DNA from: Thermoplasmata archaeon
GTDB taxonomy: Archaea > Thermoplasmatota > Thermoplasmata > Lutacidiplasmatales > UBA184
Direction of reading: 5' to 3'
Length of the DNA: 64,000 nt
NCBI GenBank assembly: GCA_028864975.1
Contig: JAGWLG010000005.1
Span: forward strand, 62,001-126,000
Part shown: one piece after another, positions 51,983 through 61,541 of the stretch
Layout of the letters: every line of letters starts with the position of its first letter
How positions within the stretch are numbered: position 1 is the first letter of the stretch
Position numbers and translations under genes: made by a program
Notes under the pieces: model-generated
What the model saw: only the letters and a program-made list of their open reading frames with translations
Databases searched by the model: none
Told to the model about the DNA's origin: nothing

Positions 51983-54900
51983 TCAACTGACCTTCCCGTC
52001 CGCGGAACGTGCTGCGGCCTCTGCCGCCTCCTGCGCCCGACGTTGCCGTTCGGTCACATACTTCCCCGGTGGTGCGAGGAGGGGTTGCTGGGGTGGTGGC
52101 GCCGCCATGGGGGGCGGGGGAGGCGGCGGTGGAGACGCTGGAGGTGAGGTCGGTGCTACGGGCGGGGGGAACGGAACGGGAGCAAGCTCCATGGGATAGG
52201 CCGGCGGAGGCCCCGGCGGCGTCGACGGGTCGAACGGTGGCATCGCAAAGGGAGCGCCCGCTCCGACGTCATGGTCGGGGACCGGGGAGTTCGGGTCGTA
52301 CTGGAGCTCGGAAGGCGTCCCTCCCGCATTGGGGTACCCCGGACTCGCGACCTCATCGGTCCAGTCGAAGGGAGGCGCGGGTTCCTCCCGGGCCCTCTGG
52401 CGCCGTGAACGGTAGAGAGCCCGGTGGACGCCCCAGACGGCCGCCCCCACGAGGAGGAGGATCGAGCTCACGAACTCCAGGACCGGTACGAGCCCGGCGG
52501 AGGAGGCGTTCAAGGGGGAAGTCAGGACGGACCCCAGCCAGAACGCCCCACCCAGTCCCACCCCCGCTCCCGCGAGCAGGGAGAGGGTCGCCACCGCGAC
52601 GAGGGGTCGGAGCGGCCGCACCGCTCCCCGCTCGGACTCGGAGAGCGGCCGTTTCCGACGTCGGGCCTTTCGGACCCCCTCCACGATCCCGACCACAAGG
52701 GCCAGGACCAGCAGCAGGACCATCAGATAGAACGCGACCCCGAGTTCGAGCGCGAAGGGCCTCCCGGAGATCGAGAGCACGACCGGTCCCGAGATCGTCG
52801 GGGCCCCCGAGCTCGTCGCCGTGCCGTTGATGATGCTCTGCCCGACGAACGTCGTCGTGCCCCCCACGCTGGTGAGGAGCCCGTTCTGCCAGATCGACCC
52901 GGTGATGTTGGCGTTCGTCGAGAAGGTCACCGTGTCGTCGGGAAGGACCACCGGTCCCTGGATGTTGAGGCCCCCCGTGTCGAGGTTCCCGTTGATCACC
53001 ATGTACGTCCCGAAGGAGCTCCCCGCGTTCAGGGCGGCGCTCCCCAGCATCGTCGAGGCCCCCCGGACCCAGGCCGCCCCGTCGACCCCGGTGACCCCCT
53101 CGATCCGGCTGCTGCCGACGACGTAGTACCCGGAGCTGTTGGCGACCACGGACCCATGAGCGATCGTCGCGCCAACCAGCGAGACCGTCCCCGAAAGATG
53201 GAACTCTCCCCAGTGGAGGGAGTAGTTGCCCGCGACCGCGAGGCCCGAGAGCGTCGTGTGCCCTTGGGTCAGGACCGGTCCCTGGAAGTCCGCGACCCCG
53301 CTCAGGGTGACGAGGCCCCGGGAGGAGACCCATCCATCGAGCACCATCGCCCCTCCGATGTCCACCGATGTGGAGGAAAGGACCGCGCTCCCCGAGATGG
53401 TCACGCTCCCGGTGGAGTTGACGTTCCCGATGATGTGTGCCGCGTTCGCGAGCTGGATGTTCCCGTAGAGCTCGAGCAACGTCCCCGGTGAGGTCGTGAG
53501 CGTCGAGTCGCCGTTCACGACGACGGTCCCGGTCATCACCATGGTGCCGGTGATGTAGGAGTTCCCCACCTCCTGGAAGTCGCTCGTCCCGATCGTGAGG
53601 ACCCCCGCGAGCGAGATGTTCCCGTTGACCTGGCTCGTCCCGGTGGCGTTGACCGAACCGCCTTGGGCCGAGAGGTCGAACGTGCCGGAGAGCGTCATCC
53701 CGGGGAACTGCGCGAGCCCGCTCGTCGTGACGGCCCCGGTGAAGTCGGTCCCGCCGTGGACCGAGATGTTCCCCTCCGACTCCACCGCGCCATGGACCGA
53801 GAGGCCGACCGGGAACTTCGCGAGCCCCCAGGTGAACGTGGAGGTCCCGTTCGCGAAGACCGTCCCCTGGGTCATGACCGACCCCACCACGGTGGAGACC
53901 GAGCCCATGTCGATGGTCCCCGCCATGTGGAAGGCGCCGCCCCCCGTGGTCATGTAGCCGTTCCCCACGATGGTCACCGGCCCGTCAAGGTCCGCGTATC
54001 CGGTGATCGCGGAGGCTCCGTTCTCGGCGAACGTCCCCGCCCCGACGGAGAGGAGCCCGTCCATCGAGACGTTCCCGACGACCCAGCTCGTGCCGGTCTC
54101 GTTGATGGTCCCCGGCGAAGGAAGGGAGAAGGTCCCCACCAGCGTGGCCCCGGGGAACCGCGAGGTGCCGCTCGTGGCGACCGAACCGTCGAAAAGTTCG
54201 CTGCCGAGCACCGTCACGTTCCCCTGGGTCTCGACGATCCCATGGACGCTCAGTCCGGGCGGGAAGGAGGCGACTCCTCCGTTGAACGTCGAGGTGCCGT
54301 TGGTGTAGATCGTCCCCAGGGTCATCGCGCGCCCGACGACCTGCGAGGTGAAGGTCCCCGAGCGGGCCCCCATCTCGATGGTTCCGAACAGGTGGAGCGC
54401 ACCCGTGGGGCCGGTCCAGATCTCGGAGTCCCCGGAGAGGCTCACCGATCCGGTGATGTCCAGGTTCCCAGCGATGTCCGAGGCGCCGTTCTCCTGGAAG
54501 AGCCCTACTCCGATCGACAGGACCCCGACCAGGCTCACGTTCCCCGAGACCCAGGAGGTCCCGGTGGACGAGACCGTCCCGGGGGCGGCGAGCGTGAAGT
54601 CGCCCACCAGCACGGAACCGGGGAAACGCGAGACCCCGGTGGTGGCCAGGGCGCCATCGAAGACGGAGTTGCCAAGGACCGTGACATTGCCCACGGTCCA
54701 CGCGGTCCCATGGACCGTGAGCCCCGGAGGGAAGGCGACCTGCGAGGAGCTGAACGAGGCACTGCCGTTGGAGAACGAGGTCCCCTGGGTGTAGGTGTCG
54801 CCAACGACCTTGGAGGTCCAGCCACCGGAGGCCGTGACCCCCATCTCGACGGTGTGCGTAAGATGGAACCACGCCCCGGGGGCGGTCGTGATGACCGAGG

Positions 54901-56644
54901 TCCCGTTGACGGCGATGGTCCCGGTGGACAGGATGTCCCCGGCGAGCGTCGTCGTTCCTACGGTGCTGTACTGCGTACTCGTGACCTGGATGGTCCCCAC
55001 CCCGAGGGTGGTCCCCGTGAGCGAAGTCACGCCCTGGCCCAGGAACGTTCCCCCGGTGAGCGAGAGGTCCCCCGAGATGAAGGCGCTCGGGAGGCCGATG
55101 TTGCCGGAGCTGTAGACGTTACCGACGAAGAGCGTGCTCCCGGTGCTCGTGACCGAGCCCTGGGTGAACATCGTTCCGTTCACCGTGACCGTGCCGGTGA
55201 TGTTGTTCGCCGAGGACCCTTGGGCCATCGTCCCGGCGATGGTCAGCGTCCCCTGGGCGACGGCCATGCCCTGGATCGCCGCCACGCTGTTGATATTGAC
55301 CGACCCGGTGTTGGTGATGTTCCCTCCCGGGTAGCTCGTGATGTTGACCGCGGGACCGATGGTCAGGTCCTGCGGGAAGAGCTGCTCCCCGGCGGCGTCG
55401 ATCTGCCCGGTGATGAGGAGCCCCCCTTGGTTGTAGAACGTCCCGCCGTTCGAGGCGCTCTGGACGGCCTGGAAGGTCCCTTGGACGATCGTGTTCGCGG
55501 AGAGGAGATGCTCCCCGCTCGAGACGGTCGAATGTCCGACGGTCACGAGAGCGGCGGGCCAGGTCGCGCCGGGCGAAACGGTGAGGGAGGGCGACCCGCC
55601 CCCGTACGCGAGGGACATGTTGCCCCCGGAGGCGATCGTGACATCCATCCGAGAGTCGGGCAACGAGGCCGTGACCCCGGCCCCCGAGGACGAGGTGTCC
55701 CCCGTGATGGAGAAGTGGGTGTTCGCTCCCCACGTGATGGAGCTCGAGGAGGCCGAGGCGCCGAACGGGGGAGTGAAGGTTGAGCCGGGGGAGACGGTCA
55801 CCGGACAGACGAAGATGATGTTGCAGTTGAGCGTGATCGAACCGGTCGAGTTGGCGTAGTTGGTCACCACGATGTTTCCGCCGCTGTTGAGATTGTTGTT
55901 CCCCGACGGGTACGAGTAGATCCCTCCGGCCTTGTTGGCGTCGACCGTGAAGGTGGTCGCGGTGCCCACCGTCGTCATCAGTACCGAGTCGCCGGTCGCC
56001 GCGTTCCCGATCGCGATGTTCCCTTGCATCACCGCGACCGCGGTGGGGTCGGCGGACGTCGGGTCGACCCACAGGCTCGAGCCCGGGTGGGTCGCGAAGA
56101 GGTTGCCGCCGGGAGTGATCGGCTGGATGGTCATCGCTCCGTTGACCTGGGTGGGCCCGTAGTCCGCCCAGCCCATGGTCTGGGTCCAACCCGAGGTGGA
56201 GACCTGCCCGGCGATGTTGACGTAGCCGGAGAGGTAGTTCAGGCTCGAAGCGAGCGACCCGTTGATGTGCGCGCTCCCGTTGATGTCCGTGGTGGGGGGG
56301 CCCGCCGCCCAGGGTCGGGGTGACGGGGGCGCCAGGGGAGCCGAGGGGGGGGTCCCTGGAAGCACGATCCCGGGAGGCACCGCACCGAGGTGCTCGGGCG
56401 AGCGGGGAGCGATCGGAGGTGGAGCGGTCGAGGCGGGGACGTTGGGCCTAGGGACCCCCGGAGAGCTCAGCAGGGCATGCCCGGTGGGGAGGACCCCTCC
56501 CGCGAGAGTGCTCCCGGACCCCCCGCCGGGGGAGAGCACGAACAGGAGGGCGACGAGAAGAGAGACGAAAGGGGTCGGTTGGAGGGTCAAGGCGGCCTGG
56601 CGATCTCGGTAGGACCGCCTAGAATCCAGGTAGGCAAGGCCCAT
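51983..56644 (-). CDS. Giant beta-helix (bactofilin-like repeat) surface protein
   Basis: A 1,553-residue exported protein. A hydrophobic signal lies near residues 25-45. Residues about 130-1260 are made of short beta-coil repeats rich in T, S, G, V and N (patterns such as GNVTVLG, GTSRFPG, GNVSLVGVLSIG) that should form a long parallel beta helix. Within it, blocks of about 150-156 residues beginning FPPGLxVHG are repeated three to four times. The C-terminus has two or three membrane helices (residues about 1300-1420), then a proline-rich cytosolic tail ending in a basic Ala-rich helix. Bactofilins form similar helices, but inside cells, so this may be a polymerising surface fibre. The start is uncertain: a TATA-like TTTGATAT overlaps the ATG at 56644, so TTG at 56590 is possible. 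Confidence 0.83.
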   Translation of the reverse strand: MGLAYLDSRRSYRDRQAALTLQPTPFVSLLVALLFVLSPGGGSGSTLAGGVLPTGHALLSSPGVPRPNVPASTAPPPIAPRSPEHLGAVPPGIVLPGTPPSAPLAPPSPRPWAAGPPTTDINGSAHINGSLASSLNYLSGYVNIAGQVSTSGWTQTMGWADYGPTQVNGAMTIQPITPGGNLFATHPGSSLWVDPTSADPTAVAVMQGNIAIGNAATGDSVLMTTVGTATTFTVDANKAGGIYSYPSGNNNLNSGGNIVVTNYANSTGSITLNCNIIFVCPVTVSPGSTFTPPFGASASSSSITWGANTHFSITGDTSSSGAGVTASLPDSRMDVTIASGGNMSLAYGGGSPSLTVSPGATWPAALVTVGHSTVSSGEHLLSANTIVQGTFQAVQSASNGGTFYNQGGLLITGQIDAAGEQLFPQDLTIGPAVNITSYPGGNITNTGSVNINSVAAIQGMAVAQGTLTIAGTMAQGSSANNITGTVTVNGTMFTQGSVTSTGSTLFVGNVYSSGNIGLPSAFISGDLSLTGGTFLGQGVTSLTGTTLGVGTIQVTSTQYSTVGTTTLAGDILSTGTIAVNGTSVITTAPGAWFHLTHTVEMGVTASGGWTSKVVGDTYTQGTSFSNGSASFSSSQVAFPPGLTVHGTAWTVGNVTVLGNSVFDGALATTGVSRFPGSVLVGDFTLAAPGTVSSTGTSWVSGNVSLVGVLSIGVGLFQENGASDIAGNLDITGSVSLSGDSEIWTGPTGALHLFGTIEMGARSGTFTSQVVGRAMTLGTIYTNGTSTFNGGVASFPPGLSVHGIVETQGNVTVLGSELFDGSVATSGTSRFPGATLVGTFSLPSPGTINETGTSWVVGNVSMDGLLSVGAGTFAENGASAITGYADLDGPVTIVGNGYMTTGGGAFHMAGTIDMGSVSTVVGSVMTQGTVFANGTSTFTWGLAKFPVGLSVHGAVESEGNISVHGGTDFTGAVTTSGLAQFPGMTLSGTFDLSAQGGSVNATGTSQVNGNISLAGVLTIGTSDFQEVGNSYITGTMVMTGTVVVNGDSTLTTSPGTLLELYGNIQLANAAHIIGNVNSTGSVTISGSAVLSSTSVDIGGAMVLDGWVSSRGLVTLSGVADFQGPVLTQGHTTLSGLAVAGNYSLHWGEFHLSGTVSLVGATIAHGSVVANSSGYYVVGSSRIEGVTGVDGAAWVRGASTMLGSAALNAGSSFGTYMVINGNLDTGGLNIQGPVVLPDDTVTFSTNANITGSIWQNGLLTSVGGTTTFVGQSIINGTATSSGAPTISGPVVLSISGRPFALELGVAFYLMVLLLVLALVVGIVEGVRKARRRKRPLSESERGAVRPLRPLVAVATLSLLAGAGVGLGGAFWLGSVLTSPLNASSAGLVPVLEFVSSILLLVGAAVWGVHRALYRSRRQRAREEPAPPFDWTDEVASPGYPNAGGTPSELQYDPNSPVPDHDVGAGAPFAMPPFDPSTPPGPPPAYPMELAPVPFPPPVAPTSPPASPPPPPPPPMAAPPPQQPLLAPPGKYVTERQRRAQEAAEAAARSADGKVS

Positions 56645-56708
56645 ATCAAAGCTCGGGTCGGTGGAGGGCCCAACCCCCAGGCTTCAAGCCAGGTCGCGAT
56701 GGGGGGAC

Positions 56709-56966
56709 GTGGCCGCGCCGACCCCTTCCTCCTCCCCTGACCTGCGGCGGGAGTCCCTGCTGGTGCCCCCGAGGCTCAAGGTCGTCTCGGTGCTGACGCT
56801 GGTGCTGACCCTGGTCCTCCTCGTCCTCGCGGTGCAGGTGGGAGCCGAAGGCCCGGGGCGCTACGCCCTCTCCAACGCCCTGGCCGTGGGAGCCCTCGTC
56901 TCCATGGGGGTCTTCTCCGGAGTGAATCTCACCTACTCGGGGGGCACACTGACCCCAGGGACCTGA
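56709..56966 (+). CDS. Small two-helix membrane protein
   Basis: An 85-residue protein with a proline/serine-rich N-terminus of about 25 residues, a strong membrane helix (KVVSVLTLVLTLVLLVLAV, residues about 25-43) and a second hydrophobic segment near residues 55-75. The family is unknown. GTG at 56709 is chosen for its spacing from a weak CTTCAAG element and because the upstream extension is not protein-like. It converges on the TFB gene and is divergent from the giant beta-helix gene. Confidence 0.55.
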   Translation: MAAPTPSSSPDLRRESLLVPPRLKVVSVLTLVLTLVLLVLAVQVGAEGPGRYALSNALAVGALVSMGVFSGVNLTYSGGTLTPGT

Positions 56967-56986
56967 GGCTCCCCGGCAGCGCTAGG

Positions 56987-58066
56987 TCAACCCGGAACGT
57001 CGATCGGGGACTCGGACCCCGTTGGATGGGGCGGGGGAGCAGAACCGCCCGGGGGCGAAGCTCGAGATCCTGGCCGTGCCCCGGGGGCAGGGAGCCGGAG
57101 GAACGCGACGACGCTGGGTACCCGGTTGCGGAGCGAGACGCTCGTGACCCCCAGGGCCTTCGCGATGCGGTCCTGGCTGTAGCGCCAGCCCCCCTCCTGG
57201 GCCGCAACGTAGGCCACGGTGCCTAACAGGGTCGCCGGCATGACGCCGCTCGACTGGTAGCCGCCCTTGTCCAGCCGCTCGAGGTACTCTCGGACCTTGG
57301 CGCGGAGCTCCCGGGGGAACTCCAGGTCCTCGGCCAGCTTCGGGAGCAGGTCGAGGGGGTTCACCGGGCGGACCTTGACCCGAAGGTCGCGGATCAGGTG
57401 GATCGAGACGGTCGCGATCACGCTTCGCGGAGCCTCGGAGTGGGAAGCGACGACCCGCAGGGTACGAGGGACCCCGTGGACCCGGCAGGCGACGTAGACG
57501 CACGCGGCGACCAACGAAGCGATCCGGAGCCCGCGCATCCCTCGCCGGGCCAACGACTCACGGTAGAGGCGGACGGCGGTCTCCTCGACGGTCCGAGGGA
57601 GGCCCAGGGCCTCCGTCAAGCGCTTGAGCTGAGGAAGGGCGGTCTCGAGGTTCCGCTCGCCGCTGTCGCCGCGACCCTGGCGCCGGTCGACCAGCCGCAG
57701 GCGGGCGAACTCCATCTTGCGCCGGTGGGAGAGGGGGGATGGGACATTGCCGCGGGTGAGCGGGCCGATCCGGGTCCGAAGCCCCTTGTCGGGGAGCAGC
57801 ACGGTCGTGGCTCGCCCATGCGTCCCCGGACCGTACCGGCTCGCGTCGTCGCTGTGCCCGAGGGGCTCCTGGACGACGGCCTCGCCCTCACGGTTGACAA
57901 GCCCGCAGTCCTGGCAGACCAGGTCCGCGGTCGCCTCGTCCCGGAAGAGCCGGGCGCTCCCGCAGCTCTTGCAACGCTCGACGCCGTCGCCGGTGCCTCG
58001 CTCGCGGTGCGCGCCTACGGGCACATCTCCCGAGCGGTCCTTAGAGGAGGAATGGGAAGGTGACAT
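56987..58066 (-). CDS. tfb: Transcription initiation factor TFB (TFIIB homologue)
   Basis: A 359-residue archaeal TFB, which bridges TBP on the TATA box and RNA polymerase and helps open the promoter. The N-terminal zinc ribbon has C32, C35, C51 and C54 (CKSCGS and CQDCG). The B-reader/linker region follows (residues about 70-115). Two cyclin-like repeats span residues about 130-220 and 235-325, including the C-terminal DNA-recognition helix near SQDRIAKALGVTSVSLRNRV. Both tails (residues 1-25 and 325-359) are extra, proline/serine-rich and not typical. GTAATTAGT lies 27 bp upstream of the ATG at 58066, and a second TATA (CTTAAATA) lies a further 20 bp up. Whether this is the main TFB or a paralogue cannot be told here. 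Confidence 0.95.
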   Translation of the reverse strand: MSPSHSSSKDRSGDVPVGAHRERGTGDGVERCKSCGSARLFRDEATADLVCQDCGLVNREGEAVVQEPLGHSDDASRYGPGTHGRATTVLLPDKGLRTRIGPLTRGNVPSPLSHRRKMEFARLRLVDRRQGRGDSGERNLETALPQLKRLTEALGLPRTVEETAVRLYRESLARRGMRGLRIASLVAACVYVACRVHGVPRTLRVVASHSEAPRSVIATVSIHLIRDLRVKVRPVNPLDLLPKLAEDLEFPRELRAKVREYLERLDKGGYQSSGVMPATLLGTVAYVAAQEGGWRYSQDRIAKALGVTSVSLRNRVPSVVAFLRLPAPGARPGSRASPPGGSAPPPHPTGSESPIDVPG

Positions 58067-58088
58067 GGTCCATCACTTAGGTCTCCCA

Positions 58089-58098
58089 ACTAATTACC
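58089..58098 (-). promoter_or_regulatory. TATA-like element of the tfb gene
   Basis: Minus-strand GGTAATTAGT is centred about 27 bp before the ATG at 58066. A second strong element, TATTTAAG on the plus strand (58110-58117, CTTAAATA on the minus strand), is just upstream and could serve either direction. Confidence 0.55.
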
Positions 58099-58117
58099 CT
58101 GCAGACTTGTATTTAAG

Positions 58118-58480
58118 GTCTTCCTTCATTGGTGTGCCACTTCGTAGCATTGTGATTCTTAGCGTTTGCCCGCTCCTCGAGAACTTTCTCCTCTACCGGT
58201 GCGGTCGGTCGTTCGCTCTCACGGTCCTTCTTCGTCCGCCCCCAGGCGGACGAGCCTACGGTCGCTGCGGACGGGGGGCGGGTGGTACCCGTCCCCCGGA
58301 AGCTCCCTCGGCGGCCCGGGTCAACTGTAATCACCGGACCGGCGCCAGGACCTTCTGCAACCGCCTCCGCGAAGGAAACATGGACGCGCCCCTACTTATG
58401 CGCATCTGAGGGCCTACCTTTCGGGAAGCGACCCTCCGGAGCGAGCGGGAGATCCGCTCCGCCCTCGATCTTCGGCCTCG
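58118..58480. other. 363-bp intergenic stretch with a perfect hairpin
   Basis: No convincing gene is seen. The first 90 bp are AT-richer than anything nearby. The middle contains a perfect 11-bp hairpin at 58272-58298. A transcript could start near 58140 on the plus strand from the TATTTAAG at 58110-58117, which would make the hairpin part of an unannotated RNA or a long leader of the OB-fold gene. Confidence 0.4.
58272..58298 (+). promoter_or_regulatory. Perfect 11-bp GC hairpin between tfb and the OB-fold gene
   Basis: CGGGGGGCGGG at 58272-58282 pairs fully with CCCGTCCCCCG at 58288-58298 (one G-T pair), leaving the loop TGGTA. No T-run follows, so it is not a classical terminator. Confidence 0.6.
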
Positions 58481-58885
58481 ATGGATAGGCTGAAGGCTCA
58501 CGAAGGCTCTCCGAGCCCGATGCCCGAAAGCCGGCCGCCGGCGACCTACATCTCGGACCTTCGCCCCAACCGGGTGGCCTCGATCGAGGCTTCGGTGGTG
58601 TCGGTCGAGCCCACGCGAGAGGTGGCGGTCGGGACCGGGGGCTCGAAGAAGGTCCGGAACGTGCGCCTCAAGGATGGGACCGGCGAGGTCGTCCTGGTCC
58701 TCTGGGGGAACGAGGTCGACCTGGTCCAAGAGGAGGGGCAGAAGGTCCGGATCTCCGAGGGGTGGGTCAAAGACTACAAGGGCCACTTGCAGATCTCGCT
58801 CGGGCGTACGGGGTCGCTCCAATCCCTCGTGGAGCCTTCGGGAAGGCGCTCCCGCTCCCCCTCCAGTGTTCGGTCGACCTCCTGA
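58481..58885 (+). CDS. Single-domain OB-fold ssDNA-binding (RPA-like) protein
   Basis: A 134-residue protein containing one OB fold of the archaeal RPA/SSB type. The typical strands are YISDLRPNRVASIEASVVSVEP, then RNVRLKDGTGEVVLVLWG (residues about 58-75) and the closing KVRISEGWVKDYKGHLQISLGR. Such proteins bind single-stranded DNA, or act as RPA-associated subunits, in replication and repair. The C-terminus is Ser/Arg-rich. ATG at 58481 is used; ATG at 58520 is equally possible and would begin just before the fold. It is divergent from tfb. Confidence 0.88.
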   Translation: MDRLKAHEGSPSPMPESRPPATYISDLRPNRVASIEASVVSVEPTREVAVGTGGSKKVRNVRLKDGTGEVVLVLWGNEVDLVQEEGQKVRISEGWVKDYKGHLQISLGRTGSLQSLVEPSGRRSRSPSSVRSTS

Positions 58886-59124
58886 GACCTCCGTTCTTCG
58901 AGGGAGTCTCGAGGAGAGGACCGTTTCACGACCTCTCCCCCCCTGTTGAAATAGGCTCCAGGGGGAATTCTTCTCGGGAAACCACCCCAAGGAGCGCCGC
59001 GACCTACATCGCAAAGAGGACGGTTGCACCGACCGTCCTGCGTGCGGAGCGGCCTCCACTCCTGTTCTCGACAGGATGAAGAACCTCCCGCGACGTACTT
59101 CTCTCGGCGTTCGCCAGGTGGGCT

Positions 59125-61539
59125 TTGGTCCGTCCCGGTCCTGTCCGGTCCTCGCTCGTCCTCGCGCTCGTTCTCTGGCTCCTGGCGAGTGCGCTGCCCC
59201 CCGTGGGGCACGCCCTTGGATCCTCCCTTCCCACGGTCGTTGTCCATGACTCCGATGGAGCCTCCTCAGCCATGTTGCCCCGTGGGGCCTCCTCCCTGTA
59301 CGCGGGAGGAGGCCTCCCTTGGCCCTTCCACGGGGTGGACCGGAGCGGGACAGAGTACGCGTGCATCCAAGGGTGGGGCTTCGGCGACGGCCCGTACGAC
59401 CTTGCGAGCGTACAGGCCCTCCGCACCTGGAACGTCACGGCAGTTCGGGTCCCCCTCAACGAAGATTGCTGGCTGGCGATCAACGGGGCGCCAGCGGCCT
59501 ACAGCGGAGCACCCTACCGCGCCTTCATCGAGGCCTACGTGGCGCTCCTGGAGTCGCAGGCGATCCGTCCTATCCTGGACCTCCACTGGAACGCTCCAGG
59601 GACGAACCTCTCCAACGCTCAGCAGCCGATGGCCGACCAGGACCACGCACCCGCATTCTGGGCCAGCCTCGCGGGTGCGTTCCGGAACGACAGCCTGGTC
59701 ATCTTCGACCTCTACAACGAACCCCACGACATCTCCTGGAACTGCTGGGAGAACGGCTGCTGGGAGACCACCCCCTCTCCCGGCTGGCAGACCGCGGGCA
59801 TGCAGGAGCTCCTTGACAACGTTCGGGCTGCGGGCGCGACGACCCAACTGGTCATCCTGGGGGGGCTCAACTGGTCGAACGATGCGTCGGGGTGGCTCGC
59901 GCACGAGCCCTCCGACCCCGCGGGCCCAGGGCACCTGGGGGCGAGCCTGCACATGTACCAGTTCAACTCGTGCAGCACATTCTCCTGCTGGAACTCAACG
60001 CTCCTCCCCATCGTCCAGGCGGGGGTCCCGCTCGTCACCGGGGAGCTGGGAGAGAGCGACTGCAACGCGACCTTCATCGACCGCTACTTCTCGTGGGCGG
60101 ACGCGCTTCAGGTCCCTTACCTGGGATGGACGTGGGACACGTGGAACACGTGCTCGGGTCCCACGTTGATCTCGAGCTACACGGGCACCCCGTACCAGCC
60201 CTACGGGGTCGAGTTCCGCCACCATCTGCTGGGGTTCTCCTCCCCCTCGCTCTCGGTCCCCTCGGTTCCCCAGGGGGTCTCCGCAACCGGGCTCAACCGG
60301 AGCGTTCTCCTCTCCTGGACCCCTCCGGCCTCGAACGGGTCGTGGCCCGTCGACGGCTACAACGTGAGCTGGGGGACCTCTCCCACTTCGATGACCCAAT
60401 ACGCGCTGGTCGGAGCATCCTCGCCGTGGTCGCTCACCGTGGGGGGGTTGGTCAACGGCACGAGCTACGATTTCGCGGTCCAGGCGATCAGTGCGATCGG
60501 CGCCGGGCCCTTGAGCTCCCCGGTCGTAGCCACACCGGTCGCGAACCTCACCGCGCACCTCTCCGAGACCCCCTCCCGCGGCACGGTCCCCCTGGTCGTG
60601 ACCTTCCATGCCTATCCCTACGGCGGGACACCCCCTTACTCGGTCGCGTGGTCGTTCGCCGATGGATATCGAGGGAGCGGGAGCGCGACGACGCACACCT
60701 TCACCGTCGCGGGGAGCTTCGCTCCGGTGGCGACCGTTTGCGCGACGGGCCCGTCCTGCTTGAACGTGAGCGCGCCCACGGTCGTGGTCTCGAGCCCCCC
60801 GCCCGTCCTGGTGGCGAGCACCTCGGCCGTGCCCACCGAGGGGATGGCGCCGCTCAACGCCTCGTTCCATGGCAACGCGACCGGCGGGCGGGCCCCCTAC
60901 GCCTTCGCGTGGACCTTCGGGGACGGTGGACGCGCCTCGCTGCAGAACGCGACCCATCGGTTCCTGAAAAACGGGACGTTCGTCGCGCGTTTGTGGGTCA
61001 ACGACACGGCCGGGGGTAGCAACGTCTCCTCCACCGTCATGACGGTCCTTCCGCAACTTGAGGTCTCGGCGAGCTCGACGGTGACGTCGGGCATCCCTCC
61101 GCTCAATGTGACCCTCTGGGCCAACGCCTCCGGGGGCACGGGAGAGTATGCCTACGTTTGGTCGTTCGGAGACGGGTCCAACGGTACCGGCTCCCCGGTG
61201 CTACATCGTTACCGAAGTACGGGCACCTACGTTGTGGTCGTCACGGTCAAGGACAGTCTTGGAGATGTTCGATCCGCGAGCCTGACCATTCACGCTTCCG
61301 CTCCTGAGCCCTGCCTCGACTGCCAAGCTCCAGGTCCACCGTACCTCGCGTACCTTCTCCTGCGACTCCTGATCCCCACGGGTATCGTGGTCGCGACCTT
61401 CTTCGCCGTCTTCTTAGCCGTCCGGCGCCAGCGGCGGAGGAACCGGGGCAGCTCCTCGATGTTGAGCGAGGTGCCCCCGGGGGAGGGCCATTATCTCACC
61501 GAGCTCCCTCCCGAGTGGGGACGGGAGGGTCGACCGTAG
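59125..61539 (+). CDS. Membrane-anchored GH5 glycoside hydrolase (endoglucanase-like) with FN3 and PKD domains
   Basis: An 804-residue extracellular enzyme that should hydrolyse beta-linked glucans or mannans. A signal lies at residues 8-30. The GH5 barrel spans about 60-370 with the conserved NEP (acid/base E199), the nucleophile E307 in the LVTGELGE strand, H154 in LDLHWN, H276 in LHMYQF and W336. One FN3 domain (about 375-465) and three PKD domains (about 470-735, each with a W-S/T-F-x-D-G motif) follow. A membrane helix lies near 750-775 with an RRQRRRR stop, then a short tail. Many sequons are present. The start is TTG, the first possible codon in frame. The anchor keeps the enzyme on the cell, a way to retain the sugars it releases. 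Confidence 0.92.
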   Translation: MVRPGPVRSSLVLALVLWLLASALPPVGHALGSSLPTVVVHDSDGASSAMLPRGASSLYAGGGLPWPFHGVDRSGTEYACIQGWGFGDGPYDLASVQALRTWNVTAVRVPLNEDCWLAINGAPAAYSGAPYRAFIEAYVALLESQAIRPILDLHWNAPGTNLSNAQQPMADQDHAPAFWASLAGAFRNDSLVIFDLYNEPHDISWNCWENGCWETTPSPGWQTAGMQELLDNVRAAGATTQLVILGGLNWSNDASGWLAHEPSDPAGPGHLGASLHMYQFNSCSTFSCWNSTLLPIVQAGVPLVTGELGESDCNATFIDRYFSWADALQVPYLGWTWDTWNTCSGPTLISSYTGTPYQPYGVEFRHHLLGFSSPSLSVPSVPQGVSATGLNRSVLLSWTPPASNGSWPVDGYNVSWGTSPTSMTQYALVGASSPWSLTVGGLVNGTSYDFAVQAISAIGAGPLSSPVVATPVANLTAHLSETPSRGTVPLVVTFHAYPYGGTPPYSVAWSFADGYRGSGSATTHTFTVAGSFAPVATVCATGPSCLNVSAPTVVVSSPPPVLVASTSAVPTEGMAPLNASFHGNATGGRAPYAFAWTFGDGGRASLQNATHRFLKNGTFVARLWVNDTAGGSNVSSTVMTVLPQLEVSASSTVTSGIPPLNVTLWANASGGTGEYAYVWSFGDGSNGTGSPVLHRYRSTGTYVVVVTVKDSLGDVRSASLTIHASAPEPCLDCQAPGPPYLAYLLLRLLIPTGIVVATFFAVFLAVRRQRRRNRGSSSMLSEVPPGEGHYLTELPPEWGREGRP

Positions 61540-61541
61540 GC

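Noticed and set aside
53663..55783. Plus-strand open frame of 706 codons opposite the giant beta-helix gene
   Set aside because: It mirrors the internal repeats of the real gene and is very rich in R, G, D, E and V; no domain is visible.
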